DNA from: Lachnospiraceae bacterium UBA6403
GTDB taxonomy: Bacteria > Bacillota > Clostridia > Lachnospirales > Lachnospiraceae
Assembly: GCA_002437435.1 (NCBI GenBank)
Contig: DJPV01000035.1
Span: forward strand, 1 to 47,374
Direction of reading: 5' to 3'
DNA: 47,374 nt
In this document: piece by piece, positions 7,814 to 17,028 of the stretch
Position numbering within the stretch: position 1 is the stretch's first letter
Layout of the letters: the number at the start of each line of letters is the position of its first letter
Notes under the pieces: generated by a model
Seen by the model: only the letters and a program-made list of their open reading frames with translations
Databases searched by the model: none
Told to the model about the DNA's origin: nothing
Position numbers and translations under genes: made by a program

Positions 7814-8980
7814 TTATTTTGTCAACTGTTCTTTCAACGATTTGCGAATTTTTTTTCGGGTCAGTTCCACCAGAGAAAGCTTTGTAACATCCACAAATGC
7901 TGCAGGAACAGAATCCTTTGCAAGCTCCTGTTCAAGGATATCTTTTATAACATCCATCGAGCCCGGCTGTTTCATATTTATAAAATCAACTACGATGATC
8001 CCTGACAGATTCCGCAGTCTCAACTGTCTGCATACTTCTACTGCCGCCTCTGAATTGATACGGAGCAGATGTTCCTCAAAGGAATGTTTATCAACCGATT
8101 TACCGGTATTTACATCGATCACGACCATTGCCTCCGTCTGTTCGATCACCAGATAGGCTCCCGACTTCATCCAGACACGTTCTTTTTTCAGGTTTTCCAG
8201 ATTCTTTGGCAGATTATACAAAGTCATCAGATTACAGTTCTTATCATTATACATGGTAAGCTTCACATCCGTGATCTGCTTCTTTGACAGATAAGTCTCA
8301 AATTCATCAAATGCCAGCTTTTGATCCGTTATGATCTCTTGAAGTCCAGCGTTATGCTTTAATATAAAATAATCGAGATATTCCGCATCATTCTTATACA
8401 GACAGGAATAACAGGTTCTGGTCTTTGCTGTCTGTATGATCTGTTCTAATTTTTCGGATAGTTTATTCAGATCAGACAATATCTCTTCATCCGGCAGTTC
8501 CTGACAGACTGTCCGTAAGATACAGCCAAATCCGTCCGGCAATACTCCTTTCGCAAGCTGATGCAAATGATCTCTTGTCTCTTTTTTTCGGATTTTTCCG
8601 GATATACCGATCCTGCCTGATGTATTTACAAGCAGATTTTCCGTTTTTAACTCAATCTCTGATGTAGCGACCGGATTCTTTGTCTTGATCGCATCCTTGC
8701 TTACCTGTACGAGGATCTCGTCTCCGGCTTTTAACACCGAATCTTTTTTTGCATTTAAAAATATATGTTTATTATCAGTGATACTGTAATAGCACGGAAG
8801 TCCTGTGCCGATATCGACAAAGGCTGCATCTATATTTGATACGATATTTTCTACCTTTCCGACATAGATATTCGATAAGATAGACTGGCGGTCAAATAAC
8901 ATCAGATCTGACAGTTTTCCATCCGAGTAAACCGCTTCCAGTATATGATCTTCATAATTTGTTATCACAAGTTTATTCAT
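7814..8980 (-). CDS. rng: Ribonuclease E/G family endoribonuclease, short form
   Basis: The 388-residue protein begins with the RNase E/G N-terminal strand (NKLVITNYEDHILEA), an S1 domain at about residues 36-115 (NIYVGKVENIVSNIDAAFVDIG), then the DNase I-like catalytic part. The two metal-binding Asp residues are visible in MVVIDVNTGKSV and IIVVDFINM. It ends at TKLSLVELTRKKIRKSL, just where other family members continue into the CPxCxG zinc-link and small domain, so it lacks the region used for zinc-bridged oligomers. Its ATG overlaps the DUF2344 stop by one base. The family cuts single-stranded AU-rich RNA and matures 16S and 5S rRNA. Confidence 0.9.
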   Translation of the reverse strand: MNKLVITNYEDHILEAVYSDGKLSDLMLFDRQSILSNIYVGKVENIVSNIDAAFVDIGTGLPCYYSITDNKHIFLNAKKDSVLKAGDEILVQVSKDAIKTKNPVATSEIELKTENLLVNTSGRIGISGKIRKKETRDHLHQLAKGVLPDGFGCILRTVCQELPDEEILSDLNKLSEKLEQIIQTAKTRTCYSCLYKNDAEYLDYFILKHNAGLQEIITDQKLAFDEFETYLSKKQITDVKLTMYNDKNCNLMTLYNLPKNLENLKKERVWMKSGAYLVIEQTEAMVVIDVNTGKSVDKHSFEEHLLRINSEAAVEVCRQLRLRNLSGIIVVDFINMKQPGSMDVIKDILEQELAKDSVPAAFVDVTKLSLVELTRKKIRKSLKEQLTK

Positions 8981-9669
8981 CAGAATTCTTCACCTGCCAT
9001 ATAAAGCGGCTGTAACGAGCCGTCTTTGTCATAATACGTTTCCAGTCGGTGAATATAGATCTGGAAGAAATCATAGGTCTCACCACAAAGGTCATATAAT
9101 GCCTTTACCACTAATTCCGGTTTCAGATTATAGACACTTCCGGTCTGTAACAGCATGTAGATACTGTCATCTCTTCGTTCCAGCTTTAAAATACCCGGTC
9201 GGATATTTTCTTCTTTTTCACTCTTTTTTGTTTTCTTTAATATAATGATCTCATCCTGCTTATTCAGTTCATCCACTGAAGCAAGCAGCTTTTCGCTTAG
9301 ATCATTCTGTTCCCGGAATGTGATCTGATAGTCCGATGCTGCAACGATCGACATGGCGTTCTTCGCATCCTCCGGTATCTGCACACATTTTGTAACATGT
9401 ATCTCATCAACGGACACTGCATTCAAGGCTTCGATCATTTGAACAGAAGTCGTCACGGAATTAAATTCCGCGTCAAAATATTCACCATCTGATGTGATGC
9501 CAAGTGCAAGTGGTGCTGCAAATGAAATGATCTGATGTGGTGAATAACCTTTGGAATAGCTGATGTCCAGCTTTGCCCGGCGAATCTCCTTCTGGAAATA
9601 TCTCATGACATCCAGATGACCGATAAATTTCAGATTTCCAAGCTTGGAGTATTTAATTCTTATTTTCAA
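8980..9669 (-). CDS. TIGR03936 / DUF2344 radical SAM-linked protein
   Basis: A 229-residue protein of the DUF2344 family, found as a partner or C-terminal fusion of TIGR03960 radical SAM proteins. Diagnostic segments are KIRIKYSKLGNLKFIGHLDVMRYFQ, RAKLDISYSKGYSPHQ and the acidic DAEF region. I chose the TTG at 9669 because GGAGG lies 8 bases upstream and the protein then begins at the family's normal position; ATG starts further up are only in the radical SAM reading region. The gene overlaps the radical SAM gene by 17 bases. Its function is not established; placement next to RNase G and L21 suggests RNA or ribosome modification. Confidence 0.88.
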   Translation of the reverse strand: MKIRIKYSKLGNLKFIGHLDVMRYFQKEIRRAKLDISYSKGYSPHQIISFAAPLALGITSDGEYFDAEFNSVTTSVQMIEALNAVSVDEIHVTKCVQIPEDAKNAMSIVAASDYQITFREQNDLSEKLLASVDELNKQDEIIILKKTKKSEKEENIRPGILKLERRDDSIYMLLQTGSVYNLKPELVVKALYDLCGETYDFFQIYIHRLETYYDKDGSLQPLYMAGEEF

Positions 9670-11521
9670 AACAAACACCTCCTCCAAACCTTGCTGCACC
9701 GCAGCCGGAACACTGCATCCGGCAGTTTGGTGTAACAACCTCTGCCTGTGCACGCTCCCATTCCTTTTCCATAAACTTTCTTGTCACTCCGATATCTATA
9801 AAATCCCATGGAAGGATCTCATCTACGCTTCTGTCACGGTATGTGTAGAAACCGATATCGATGTGGTTCTTTTCCATTGCATTATCCCAGTTTGATTTGT
9901 CAAAATATTCTGTCCATGCATCAAAGATCTGCCCGGACTGATAGACATCGTAGATTACCTGACAGAGCTTACGGTCGCCTCTGGCAAGCAGCCCTTCTAA
10001 GATCGTGATATCTGCTTCATGATATGCGAATTTCAGACTCTTATGGTTCTTTGCTTCACGGAATTTATCTTTTACAAAATACGCACGCTTCTGGAATTCC
10101 TCCGGCGTGATCATCGGTGCCCACTGAAATGGAGTAAATGGTTTCGGAACAAAATAAGACGCGGAAGCCGATACCATGACACGCCCATCCCGTTTCTCTT
10201 TGGGGATATTTGCAAAATACAGTTCACTGATCTCCTCTGAGAGATCTGCAATACCTGTAATATCATCATACGTCTCTGTTGGAAGCCCCATCATAAAGTA
10301 CAGCTTGACCTTATTCCAGCCGCCGAGAAAAGCCTGTAAAGAACCATTTAATATATTCTCTTTTGTCAGGCCTTTATTTATAACATTTCTTAATCGCTGT
10401 GTTCCGGCTTCCGGTGCAAATGTCAGGGAATTTTTCTTGATATCCTGAATCTTCTGCATAACATCAAGGGAAAATGCATCGATTCTGAGGGATGGCAGGG
10501 AGATATTGACATGATTGTTGTCCATTTTCTCGATCAAGCAATCCGTAAGCTCAGGAAGTGACTGATAATCACTCGAACTAAGTGAACTGAAGGTGATCTC
10601 CTCCTGACCGGTATTATCTAGCATACACTCTGCGTAATGCTTTAACACGTTTACATCCTTCGGTCTGGTCGGACGATAGATCATACCCGCCTGACAGAAC
10701 CGGCATCCACGGATACAGCCACGCATGATCTCAAGTACAACACGATCCTGTGTAACCTTCATATAAGAAACAACCGGCTTCTCCGGATAGACAGCAGATG
10801 ACATATCCGTAACCACCTGTTTCAGAATCGTCTTTGGAACGCCTTCATATTTCGGTCCAAAGGATGCGATCGTTCCATCCTCATGATAAGTGACATCATA
10901 AAGAGCCGGCACATAAAGCCCCGGAATCTGTGATACCTTGATCAGGAATTCTTCTCTTGTCATATCGGAATGTTTATAGATCTTATATAATTCGATCAGA
11001 TCACCATACACCGTCTCGCCCTCTCCGATATAGAAAATATCAAAGAAATCAGCGATCGGTTCTGGATTATAAGAACAGGGACCACCTGCGATCACGATCG
11101 GGTCCCCTTTTTTCCGGTCTTTCGACCAGATCGGAATCTCAGCCAGATCAAGCACCTGCAAGATATTCGTATAACACATTTCATACTGAAGAGTGATACC
11201 TAGGAAACCAAAATCCTTTAAAGGCTCCTGAGACTCCAGTGCAAATAACGGAATATGCTGCTCTTTCATTATTTTGTGCAGATCCGGCCACGGAGAATAG
11301 ACACGTTCACACCAGGTATCTTCTCTCCGGTTGAACATGTCATATAAAATCTGGATGCCGAGATGGGACATTCCGATCTCATATACATCCGGGAAACACA
11401 TGCAAAATCTGACATCGACCTGCTCCTTGTCCTTCATGACACTGTTATATTCCCCTCCGATATATCTGGCAGGTTTTTCGATACTCATTAAAATCTCATC
11501 TGATAATGCAAGCTTTCTCAT
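9653..11521 (-). CDS. TIGR03960 family B12-binding-domain radical SAM protein
   Basis: The 622-residue protein has an N-terminal cobalamin-binding-like Rossmann domain (residues about 20-200, with FCMCFPDVYEIGMSHLG) and a radical SAM core. The iron-sulfur site is C-X3-C-X2-C in RGCIRGCRFCQAG at about residue 270, followed by the TFAPEAGTQRLRNVINKG strand. The C-terminus carries a cluster of four Cys plus one (CRMQCSGCGAARF, then VCFENKN). It starts behind CGGAGAATAAA. It overlaps the DUF2344 partner. The enzyme's substrate is unknown. Linkage to rng, rplU and rpmA is conserved in Clostridia and is the main functional clue. Confidence 0.92.
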   Translation of the reverse strand: MRKLALSDEILMSIEKPARYIGGEYNSVMKDKEQVDVRFCMCFPDVYEIGMSHLGIQILYDMFNRREDTWCERVYSPWPDLHKIMKEQHIPLFALESQEPLKDFGFLGITLQYEMCYTNILQVLDLAEIPIWSKDRKKGDPIVIAGGPCSYNPEPIADFFDIFYIGEGETVYGDLIELYKIYKHSDMTREEFLIKVSQIPGLYVPALYDVTYHEDGTIASFGPKYEGVPKTILKQVVTDMSSAVYPEKPVVSYMKVTQDRVVLEIMRGCIRGCRFCQAGMIYRPTRPKDVNVLKHYAECMLDNTGQEEITFSSLSSSDYQSLPELTDCLIEKMDNNHVNISLPSLRIDAFSLDVMQKIQDIKKNSLTFAPEAGTQRLRNVINKGLTKENILNGSLQAFLGGWNKVKLYFMMGLPTETYDDITGIADLSEEISELYFANIPKEKRDGRVMVSASASYFVPKPFTPFQWAPMITPEEFQKRAYFVKDKFREAKNHKSLKFAYHEADITILEGLLARGDRKLCQVIYDVYQSGQIFDAWTEYFDKSNWDNAMEKNHIDIGFYTYRDRSVDEILPWDFIDIGVTRKFMEKEWERAQAEVVTPNCRMQCSGCGAARFGGGVCFENKN

Positions 11522-11541
11522 TTTATTCTCCGTTATTTATA

Positions 11542-12906
11542 TTAGTTCTTAAAACTGTGGATAGGTGCAGGGATTCTGCCTCCACGGTTAATAAATTTTT
11601 CACATGAAAACCGGTTGACCGGCATAATTGGTGCATAACCAAGCAGTCCACCAAATTCAGCCTGATCACCAACGCCCTTACCGATAACAGGGATCAGACG
11701 TACAGCAGTTGTCTTCTGGTTGATCATACCGAGTGCCATCTCATCTGCAATGATACCGGAAATGGTAGCTGCTGATGTATCACCAGGAATTGCGATCATA
11801 TCAAGTCCAACAGAACATACACAGGTCATTGCCTCTAATTTCTCAAGGGAAAGTGCTCCTGCTGATACAGCATCGATCATACGCTGATCTTCGCTGACAG
11901 GGATAAATGCTCCACTTAAACCACCAACATAAGAGGAAGCCATAACGCCGCCCTTCTTTACCTGATCATTTAATAAGGCAAGTGCTGCTGTTGTTCCGGG
12001 AGCACCGGCATATTCCAGACCGATCTCCTCAAGGATCTCACCAACACTGTCTCCGATCGCCGGTGTAGGTGCAAGTGACAGATCTACGATACCAAATGGA
12101 ACACCGAGACGTTCGGATGCTTCCTTTGCAACAAGCTGTCCAACTCTTGTAACCTTAAATGCTGTCTTCTTGATCGTCTCACAGAGAACCTCAAAGTTCT
12201 CACCACGCACTTCTTCCAATGCGCTCTTAACAACACCAGGGCCGCTGACACCGACATTGATAACACAATCTCCCTCGGTTACACCGTGGAACGCACCAGC
12301 CATAAATGGGTTATCATCCGGTGCATTACAGAATACTACGAACTTACAGCATCCGAGAGAATCTTCATCTTTTGTAAGCTCTGCTGTCTCTTTTACCATT
12401 TCACCGATCAGTTTTACAGCATCCATATCAATGCCGGTCTTTGTAGAACCAACATTTACAGAGCTGCACACCTTACCGGTACATGCAAGTGCTTTCGGGA
12501 TAGAACGGATCAGCAGCTCATCTGCCGGAGTCATGCCCTTACATACAAGAGCAGAATAACCTCCGATAAAGTTAACTCCTACTGCATCGGCAGCCTTGTC
12601 CAATGTCTTTGCAATCGTTACATAATCATCTGTTGACTTACATACTGAGCTTCCAACCAATGCGATCGGTGTAATCGAGATTCTTTTATTTACGATCGGA
12701 ATACCATATTTTCTTCCGATATCATTTCCGATAAATACAAGATCCTTTGCCTTTGTTGTGATCTTGGTATAGATCTTCTCACAGGTTTCTCCTACATCTG
12801 CACCAACGCAGTCTAACAGGCTGATACCCATTGTGATCGTTCTGACATCCAGATTCATCTTGCTGATCATGGCATTGGTTTCAATTACTTCATTTATACT
12901 AATCAT
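11542..12906 (-). CDS. PFL family protein (UPF0210 / DUF711)
   Basis: A 454-residue protein of the UPF0210 family. It begins [29 protein letters not shown] and contains the family segments [62 protein letters not shown] and [18 protein letters not shown]. The fold is related to pyruvate formate-lyase, but I see no radical Gly motif, and no activity is firmly established. It lies 39 bases downstream of a small ACT protein with which it is usually paired. An amino acid sensed by the ACT protein could control it. Confidence 0.92.
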   Translation of the reverse strand: MISINEVIETNAMISKMNLDVRTITMGISLLDCVGADVGETCEKIYTKITTKAKDLVFIGNDIGRKYGIPIVNKRISITPIALVGSSVCKSTDDYVTIAKTLDKAADAVGVNFIGGYSALVCKGMTPADELLIRSIPKALACTGKVCSSVNVGSTKTGIDMDAVKLIGEMVKETAELTKDEDSLGCCKFVVFCNAPDDNPFMAGAFHGVTEGDCVINVGVSGPGVVKSALEEVRGENFEVLCETIKKTAFKVTRVGQLVAKEASERLGVPFGIVDLSLAPTPAIGDSVGEILEEIGLEYAGAPGTTAALALLNDQVKKGGVMASSYVGGLSGAFIPVSEDQRMIDAVSAGALSLEKLEAMTCVCSVGLDMIAIPGDTSAATISGIIADEMALGMINQKTTAVRLIPVIGKGVGDQAEFGGLLGYAPIMPVNRFSCEKFINRGGRIPAPIHSFKN

Positions 12907-12945
12907 AGTGTGACCTCTTTTCGCCTTTTTCTATTCTTTTAAGTT

Positions 12946-13218
12946 TTAGATTCTGTGCATGGTTTCGAAGATCTTCTCATGCTGTACTTTGATCTGTACA
13001 CCAATCTCATCGCCAATCTCTTTCAGTTCATTTGCGATAATTTCTGTTGATTTTGAAGATTCCTGTATATCAACGACCATCATCATATTGAAGTACCCGC
13101 CTACAATTGTCTGTGCAATATCAAGAATATTGACACTGTTCTCTGCAAGGTATACACAGACCTTTGCTGTGATTCCAATGCTGTCTTTACCAACTACTGT
13201 AATAATTCTTTTTTTCAT
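12946..13218 (-). CDS. ACT domain protein (UPF0237)
   Basis: The 90-residue protein is a single ACT domain: KKRIITVVGKDSIGITAKV, then a helix with AENSVNILDIAQTIVGGYFNMMMVVDI, and a C-terminal helix ending FETMHRI. Stand-alone ACT domains usually bind an amino acid or act as small regulatory subunits. This family is nearly always next to a PFL/UPF0210 gene, as here. It has AGGAGG upstream. An inverted repeat lies about 50-70 bases upstream of the start. Confidence 0.9.
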   Translation of the reverse strand: MKKRIITVVGKDSIGITAKVCVYLAENSVNILDIAQTIVGGYFNMMMVVDIQESSKSTEIIANELKEIGDEIGVQIKVQHEKIFETMHRI

Positions 13219-13266
13219 GATGTATGTATCCTCCTATATATCACCATTTATTTGGTTTTATAATAA

Positions 13267-13289
13267 ATTCTTTTGATATGCAAAAGAAT
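13267..13289. repeat. Perfect 9-bp inverted repeat upstream of the ACT gene
   Basis: ATTCTTTTG, 5-base spacer, CAAAAGAAT. On the minus strand it lies 46 bases after the WalJ stop and about 50 bases before the ACT start, just upstream of a TATAAA box. It could be an operator overlapping the ACT promoter or a weak terminator for the WalJ gene; the following sequence has only a broken U-tract. Confidence 0.5.
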
Positions 13290-13334
13290 CTTCTTCAAAT
13301 AGTATTTTTACAACTGATGAATAGTTTATCATCA

Positions 13335-14138
13335 CTAATTTCCGACTGTGAGTAAAGTTCCCGGACGGTCACGTCTTGCTACCTCAAGCCCAAATTCCCG
13401 GACATCCGTTGCATATTCATTATCTGAAAGCTCAAGCTTTACCGTCTCATATGCCAGTTCTTCAAAATTATTTTCCTTACTCAGGTGTCCCAGCAGAATT
13501 GCTTTGACATGACTGTTTAACAATGCCTTTATCAACTGTCCGGAACGTTCATTGGACAAATGTCCACGATTTCCAAGAATTCGCTGCTTCAGATAATACG
13601 GATATGGTCCTGCCTGAAGCATCCGCACATCATGATTAGCCTCGATCACCATGATATCGGAATTTTTTAATTTATTTACAACATAGTCATCAAAATTCCC
13701 CATATCTGTTGCAATAGAAAATTTACTTTTTCCATCACTGATACTGTAACAGACAGGATCAGCGGCATCATGCCAGATTGCAGATGCGTCGATCGACAGA
13801 TCATTGATAAAAAACGGTTCATCCGGTTTGATCTCATGGAACAGACTGTCATCGATCGTTCCAACGGATGACATTTTCTTGACCTCTGCGATCGTTCCGC
13901 CTGTTGTATAGATCGGTACGCCATGCTTTCTCGCCATAACGCCCAGTCCTTTTACATGATCGATATGCTCATGTGTCACAAGGATTCCATTCAGATCCGA
14001 AGGCTTCCGGTCGATCTCATTTAACGCTGATTCAATTTTCTTACCACTCACGCCTGCATCTACAAGCAGATGTGTTTCTTCGCTGCCTACATAATAGCAG
14101 TTTCCACTGCTACCACTGGCGATACTCAGTAAATCCAT
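13335..14138 (-). CDS. MBL-fold metallo-hydrolase, WalJ (YycJ) family
   Basis: The 267-residue protein has the metallo-beta-lactamase metal motif HEHIDH at residues 56-61, the start LSIASGSSGNCYYVGSE, and the family's late signatures NHDVRMLQAG, RGHLSNE and ILLGHLSKENNFEE. These match the YycJ/WalJ group, annotated as 5'-3' exonuclease-like hydrolases tied to the WalRK cell-wall system in Bacillus. WalRK genes are not in this window. The start has GAGG about 9 bases upstream. Function beyond the fold is inferred from the family. Confidence 0.9.
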   Translation of the reverse strand: MDLLSIASGSSGNCYYVGSEETHLLVDAGVSGKKIESALNEIDRKPSDLNGILVTHEHIDHVKGLGVMARKHGVPIYTTGGTIAEVKKMSSVGTIDDSLFHEIKPDEPFFINDLSIDASAIWHDAADPVCYSISDGKSKFSIATDMGNFDDYVVNKLKNSDIMVIEANHDVRMLQAGPYPYYLKQRILGNRGHLSNERSGQLIKALLNSHVKAILLGHLSKENNFEELAYETVKLELSDNEYATDVREFGLEVARRDRPGTLLTVGN

Positions 14139-14215
14139 ATTCTATGCCTCAAACTCACATCCAAAATGTATAAATAAGAACCAGTCTTCTCCAACTATTC
14201 TATACATAACCAAAT

Positions 14216-15706
14216 CTAATACGTTCGAAATGGCAGATGTTCGATATATACTGTATTAAAATCAGAACGATTACTCAAATCCACATACCGGATCTTTTCT
14301 TTAAACCTGTTTATTGTATCAATAAAACCCGGTTCAATCAAGGACAAATATGCGCCCTCAAGTGAAGTATTTCCAAGAACCTTCATTTTTCCCTGAAAAC
14401 TCTGTGGAAAAAGCCCTAGTGTAACTGCATTTGACAGATTCAGATGGAATCCAAAACCTCCTGCGATACAGACCTCACTGATATCAGAAAGTTCAATACC
14501 GATCTCTTTCACAAGCATAAGTATACCTGAAAGGATCGCTGATTTTCCAAGCTGAAATGCCCGGATTGTCTCCATATCGATCTTCATATTGCTCCCCATC
14601 GAGATACCGGATTCAAAGTATGGTTCTGCAAGCACCCCATCCGCATTCATCTGTCCACGTTTTAACAGTAATGCCAGCATGTCAAATATATTCGAACCGA
14701 ATACATTTGCTGCACGAAAGCATCCCTCAAATGCTGATCCACAAGCTGCAGAAGCTGCCACTCCCTGCTCCTTATTACAGAGAAGGATCTCACCATTTGT
14801 TCCAAGATCGATCAGCATACGATACGAGGAATCCCGGTCAAGTTCTGCGGCTGCTGCACCTGCTGCAATATCCGCACCGGAAAATGCTGCAATGTTCGGC
14901 AGACAGATGACATCCGAAGATGCACTCTCAAAAGATGGAGAAGCAATAAAGTCATCCTGCGCGATTACCCGGACATCCGGATTCTTAAGTGTAAACGGAT
15001 AGCCAAACAGATTCTCTGTCGTAAGCCCTTCTGCGATAGAAAGCATCGTTGCATTTCCGGCCAGAACATATCTGCGGATATGATCTACAGCTTCCGGTGT
15101 ATTTATAAGCATATGGTCAACACCCTTTTGAATATCGGTAAATAAAAGTGACCGCAGCTGTTTCAGGCCTTCCTTTGTACCTGCCGCCCGAATCCTTGCT
15201 ACTACATCAGCACCGACTGCAATCTGTGAATTAAACGTGCTGAACGAAGATTTAACTTTCTTTTCATTCAGATCCACAAGCTCCATGCCGATCGTAGTCG
15301 TACCAATGTCAATGGCAATGCCATATGCCGGAGTTCTTTTCCTGTCCGATACTTCTCCGTCAGCTTTACTGACCTTTTCATTTCTTTCAGTCTGTTCGGT
15401 TCTCCCGGTTTCATTCTCTGTCTTATAGGAAGCAATTATCTGTTCGATTGGTGGATTCATCTTATGCCCTGTAATACCGGTAAGCTGTTCTTCTTCAAGC
15501 CGTATCGAGATATCCTTATCTACAATATACTGGCAGCTTTTTACAAAACTGCCAGTATCCTGATTCCATATCAGGCACCGGTTACAGCGTCCTTTCATGC
15601 CGCAGTTTCCTGCAAAGACATGACCTGCCGCAGTCAGTACCTGATACAGATTATCTCCTTTATTACATTTGATCTGTTCTGTTCCATTTACAGTTACAAT
15701 TACCAT
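14216..15706 (-). CDS. RACo-like corrinoid reductive activator ([2Fe-2S] ferredoxin + ASKHA, DUF4445)
   Basis: The 496-residue protein starts with a ferredoxin-like domain with Cys at residues 35, 41, 44 and 58 (NCGMKGRCNRC core), then a charged linker (about 95-125) and an ASKHA ATPase part: YGIAIDIGTTTIGMELVD, LAGNATMLSIA, MLIDLGTNGEILL and VCIAGGFGFHL. RACo-type proteins use ATP and the [2Fe-2S] centre to reduce inactive Co(II) in corrinoid proteins. No corrinoid methyltransferase gene is adjacent; it overlaps ilvA by one base (TAATG). The only corrinoid enzyme visible is MetH at 32-34 kb, which lacks its own reactivation domain. Reactivating MetH is therefore an attractive, unproven role. 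Confidence 0.85.
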   Translation of the reverse strand: MVIVTVNGTEQIKCNKGDNLYQVLTAAGHVFAGNCGMKGRCNRCLIWNQDTGSFVKSCQYIVDKDISIRLEEEQLTGITGHKMNPPIEQIIASYKTENETGRTEQTERNEKVSKADGEVSDRKRTPAYGIAIDIGTTTIGMELVDLNEKKVKSSFSTFNSQIAVGADVVARIRAAGTKEGLKQLRSLLFTDIQKGVDHMLINTPEAVDHIRRYVLAGNATMLSIAEGLTTENLFGYPFTLKNPDVRVIAQDDFIASPSFESASSDVICLPNIAAFSGADIAAGAAAAELDRDSSYRMLIDLGTNGEILLCNKEQGVAASAACGSAFEGCFRAANVFGSNIFDMLALLLKRGQMNADGVLAEPYFESGISMGSNMKIDMETIRAFQLGKSAILSGILMLVKEIGIELSDISEVCIAGGFGFHLNLSNAVTLGLFPQSFQGKMKVLGNTSLEGAYLSLIEPGFIDTINRFKEKIRYVDLSNRSDFNTVYIEHLPFRTY

Positions 15707-16935
15707 TAATTATAAATTCCTGTTGTCATTTTTTCCTTTGGTCTGTAACCATGTTCTGCAAGCGTATTGATGATAAGCTGCTTATGTTCCGGACCGAATG
15801 CTTCCATTGTGATCACAAGTTCAACTGCTGAGTTACGGTTGATCGATACAAACTGGTTATGCTCCAGTTTGATGATATTTCCCTGCAGATCTGCGATAAC
15901 CTTGGAAATATTCATCAATGCGCCCGGCTTATCCGGAAGCAGGGTTGAAACTGTAAAGATACGGCTTCTTGCGATCAGTCCGTGCTGTACTAAGGATGCA
16001 AATGTGATCATATCCATATTACCGCCACTTAAAATACTGACAACCTTTTGTCCTTTCACATTCAGATGCTTTAAAGCTGCAACAGTAAGCAGACCGGAAT
16101 TCTCAACCAGCATCTTATGATTTTCCAGCATATCAAGGAAACAGACGATCAGCTCGTTGTCTTCTACTGTGATGATACCGTCCAGATTCTTCTGGATGTA
16201 TGGAAAGATCTTGGAACCCGGTGTCTTTACAGCAGTACCATCTGCGATCGTATCTACCATTGGAAGTGTTGTAACCTTTTTATTCTTTAAAGAAACCTGC
16301 ATACAGTTTGCGCCTGCAGGTTCTACACCGATCACCTTGATATTCGGATTCATCATTTTCGCAAGTGTAGATACACCGGTAGCCAGTCCGCCGCCACCGA
16401 TCGGAACGAGGATATAATCTACAAATGGAAGCTCTTTGATGATTTCCATTGCAACAGAGCCCTGTCCGGTTGCAACATCCAGATCATCAAATGGATGAAT
16501 GAATGTATATCCTTTATCTTCTGCAAGCTCTAATGCATATGCGCAGGATTCATCATATACATCTCCGTATAAGATAACCTCTGCTCCATATGACTTGGTA
16601 CGGTTTACCTTGATCAGAGGAGTTGACGATGGCATAACGATCGTTGCTTTTACCCCATATGCCTTTGCTGCATATGCAACACCCTGTGCATGATTTCCGG
16701 CTGATGCAGTGATCAGACCCTTCTGTCTTTCTTCATCTGACAGTGTACTGATCTTATAATAAGCTCCACGGATCTTGTATGCTCCGGTAAGCTGCATATT
16801 TTCCGGTTTGAAAAATACTTTATTTCCTGTCAGGTTGCTGTAATATTCGCTCTCTACCAGCTTAGTTGGTAATACAACCTTTTTAATGATGTTATAGGCC
16901 TCTTCAAATTTCTCTAATGTAAGTTCTTCTGCCAT
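15706..16935 (-). CDS. ilvA: Threonine ammonia-lyase with C-terminal ACT domain
   Basis: This PLP enzyme deaminates threonine to 2-oxobutanoate, the entry to isoleucine. In 409 residues it shows the PLP lysine in GAYKIRGAYYKI (about residue 54), SAGNHAQGVAYAAK, the phosphate-binding loop PIGGGGLATGVS (about residue 180), and a single ACT-like domain after residue 325 (LLPDKPGALMNISKVIADLQ). The length and single ACT fit the TIGR01127 type, often called catabolic but present in anaerobes without another IlvA. A sigma-A promoter precedes it. The downstream RACo-like gene is translationally coupled to it. Confidence 0.93.
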   Translation of the reverse strand: MAEELTLEKFEEAYNIIKKVVLPTKLVESEYYSNLTGNKVFFKPENMQLTGAYKIRGAYYKISTLSDEERQKGLITASAGNHAQGVAYAAKAYGVKATIVMPSSTPLIKVNRTKSYGAEVILYGDVYDESCAYALELAEDKGYTFIHPFDDLDVATGQGSVAMEIIKELPFVDYILVPIGGGGLATGVSTLAKMMNPNIKVIGVEPAGANCMQVSLKNKKVTTLPMVDTIADGTAVKTPGSKIFPYIQKNLDGIITVEDNELIVCFLDMLENHKMLVENSGLLTVAALKHLNVKGQKVVSILSGGNMDMITFASLVQHGLIARSRIFTVSTLLPDKPGALMNISKVIADLQGNIIKLEHNQFVSINRNSAVELVITMEAFGPEHKQLIINTLAEHGYRPKEKMTTGIYN

Positions 16936-16975
16936 TGTCAGTCTCCTTTTTTCTGTATTTCATATTCAAACAGTT

Positions 16976-17004
16976 ATTATATTCATTTTTCCATTTCTAA
17001 ACAA
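16976..17004 (-). promoter_or_regulatory. Sigma-A promoter of ilvA
   Basis: TTGTTT at 16999-17004 and TATAAT at 16976-16981 with a 17-base spacer on the minus strand, about 40 bases upstream of the ilvA start. Confidence 0.65.
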
Positions 17005-17028
17005 TGTTTGTAATAAACTGCACCATTT

